Source of the DNA: Actinotalea sp.
GTDB taxonomy: Bacteria; Actinomycetota; Actinomycetes; Actinomycetales; Cellulomonadaceae
NCBI GenBank assembly: GCA_014360395.1
Contig: JACIXM010000248.1
Span: 1 to 15,193 of the forward strand
Direction: 5' to 3'
DNA length: 15,193 nt
In this document: piece by piece, positions 14,664-15,193 of the stretch
Position numbering within the stretch: position 1 is the first letter of the stretch
Layout of the letters: each line of letters opens with the position of its first letter
Position numbers and translations under genes: made by a program
Notes under the pieces: model-generated
Seen by the model: only the letters and a program-made list of their open reading frames with translations
Database searches by the model: none
What the model was told of the DNA's origin: nothing

Positions 14664-15193
14664 GTGAGCGACACAGTCCACGAGGTCGTCATCATCGGCT
14701 CGGGACCTGCCGGCTACACCGCCGCCGTCTACGCGGCCCGTGCGGGCCTGGCACCCGTGGTCCTCGCGGGGTCCGTGACGGCGGGCGGCGCCTTGATGAA
14801 CACCACGGAGGTCGAGAACTTCCCCGGGTTCGTCGACGGGATCATGGGCCCGGACCTCATGGAGAGCATGCGCAAGCAGGCGGAGCGGTTCGGGGCGGAC
14901 GTCCGCTACGACGACGTCGTCGAGGCCGAGCTGGCCGGTGACGTCAAGACCGTCCGTACGGGCAACGGTGAGGTGCTCCAGGCCCGCGCCGTCGTCCTCG
15001 CCACCGGCTCGGCGTACCGCGAGCTGGGCCTGCCGCGGGAGAAGGAGCTCTCGGGCCACGGCGTCTCCTGGTGCGCGACCTGCGACGGCTTCTTCTTCCG
15101 CGACCAGGACGTCGCGGTCATCGGCGGCGGCGACTCCGCTGTCGAGGAGGCCACGTTCCTGACCCGGTTCGCCCGTAGCGTGACGATCGTCCA
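14664..15193 (+). CDS. trxB: Thioredoxin-disulfide reductase, 5' part
   Basis: The first 176 residues are present and the gene runs off the right edge (family length about 310-330). It is a flavoprotein that passes electrons from NADPH to thioredoxin. Visible are the FAD-binding [19 protein letters not shown] (10-28), [16 protein letters not shown] (41-56), VVLATGS (110-116), the redox pair C137 and C140 in WCATCDG, and the NADPH-binding [10 protein letters not shown] (154-163). In the 41-56 motif, Ala replaces the Gln usual in other bacteria. Start GTG 14664 has AAGGA (14652-14656) at 7-nt spacing. A SigR/SigH-type promoter lies about 100 bp upstream. In actinobacteria trxA, parB and parA usually follow toward the origin. 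Confidence 0.95.
   Translation, partial: MSDTVHEVVIIGSGPAGYTAAVYAARAGLAPVVLAGSVTAGGALMNTTEVENFPGFVDGIMGPDLMESMRKQAERFGADVRYDDVVEAELAGDVKTVRTGNGEVLQARAVVLATGSAYRELGLPREKELSGHGVSWCATCDGFFFRDQDVAVIGGGDSAVEEATFLTRFARSVTIV

Noticed and set aside
1..15193. CRISPR arrays, tRNA or rRNA genes, transposases
   Set aside because: No regularly spaced repeats with spacers, cloverleaf sequences or transposase motifs were seen by eye.

Overview
The window is about 15 kb of very GC-rich DNA with GTG and ATG starts, ATGA stop/start overlaps, few spacers and several leaderless-looking promoters. It comes from an actinobacterium. The gene content and order fit Micrococcales and resemble Cellulomonas-type genomes, but the genus is an inference from memory. 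The right two thirds follow the order known from Mycobacterium tuberculosis Rv3907c-Rv3914 (pcnA/cca, mutT4-like Nudix, the Rv3909 family, the MviN/MurJ-pseudokinase protein, trxB). That block lies near the replication origin in many actinobacteria.

Left accessory part (1-1716). A strong GC hairpin closes an upstream gene just outside the window. A solitary gene follows, with an AbiEi-type winged-helix N-terminus and a DUF559/Vsr-like nuclease C-terminus. Its 3' end abuts the remains of a reverse-strand GNAT acetyltransferase gene that has a good ribosome binding site, a frameshift in a run of four G, and a lost C-terminal half. Three gap-free copies of a 39-bp element with GGTGAG/CTCACC-type ends flank this island.

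Middle part (1717-5792). An MFS exporter is driven by a leaderless-type promoter with a perfect 14-bp inverted repeat directly upstream of its -10 box. Next comes a 707-residue PAS-LOV-GAF-SpoIIE phosphatase carrying all the hallmark residues of a blue-light photoreceptor. It converges tail to tail, with stop codons 13 bp apart start to start, on a T4 endonuclease V-like pyrimidine-dimer glycosylase gene. A light sensor and a UV-lesion repair enzyme are therefore neighbours.

Conserved part (5793-15193). cca runs leftward, probably together with the dimer glycosylase gene. A divergent intergenic region starts the rightward operon Nudix hydrolase - DUF6049 membrane-anchored protein - MurJ fused to a pseudokinase and an extracytoplasmic galactose-binding-like domain. 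All three genes are joined by ATGA overlaps. The lipid II flippase and its regulatory tail thus share one polypeptide. After 223 bp, which hold a GGAAC-N18-GTT thiol-oxidative-stress (SigR/SigH type) promoter, trxB (thioredoxin reductase) begins and runs off the right edge. The sigM and Rv3912 genes found between these two in mycobacteria are absent.
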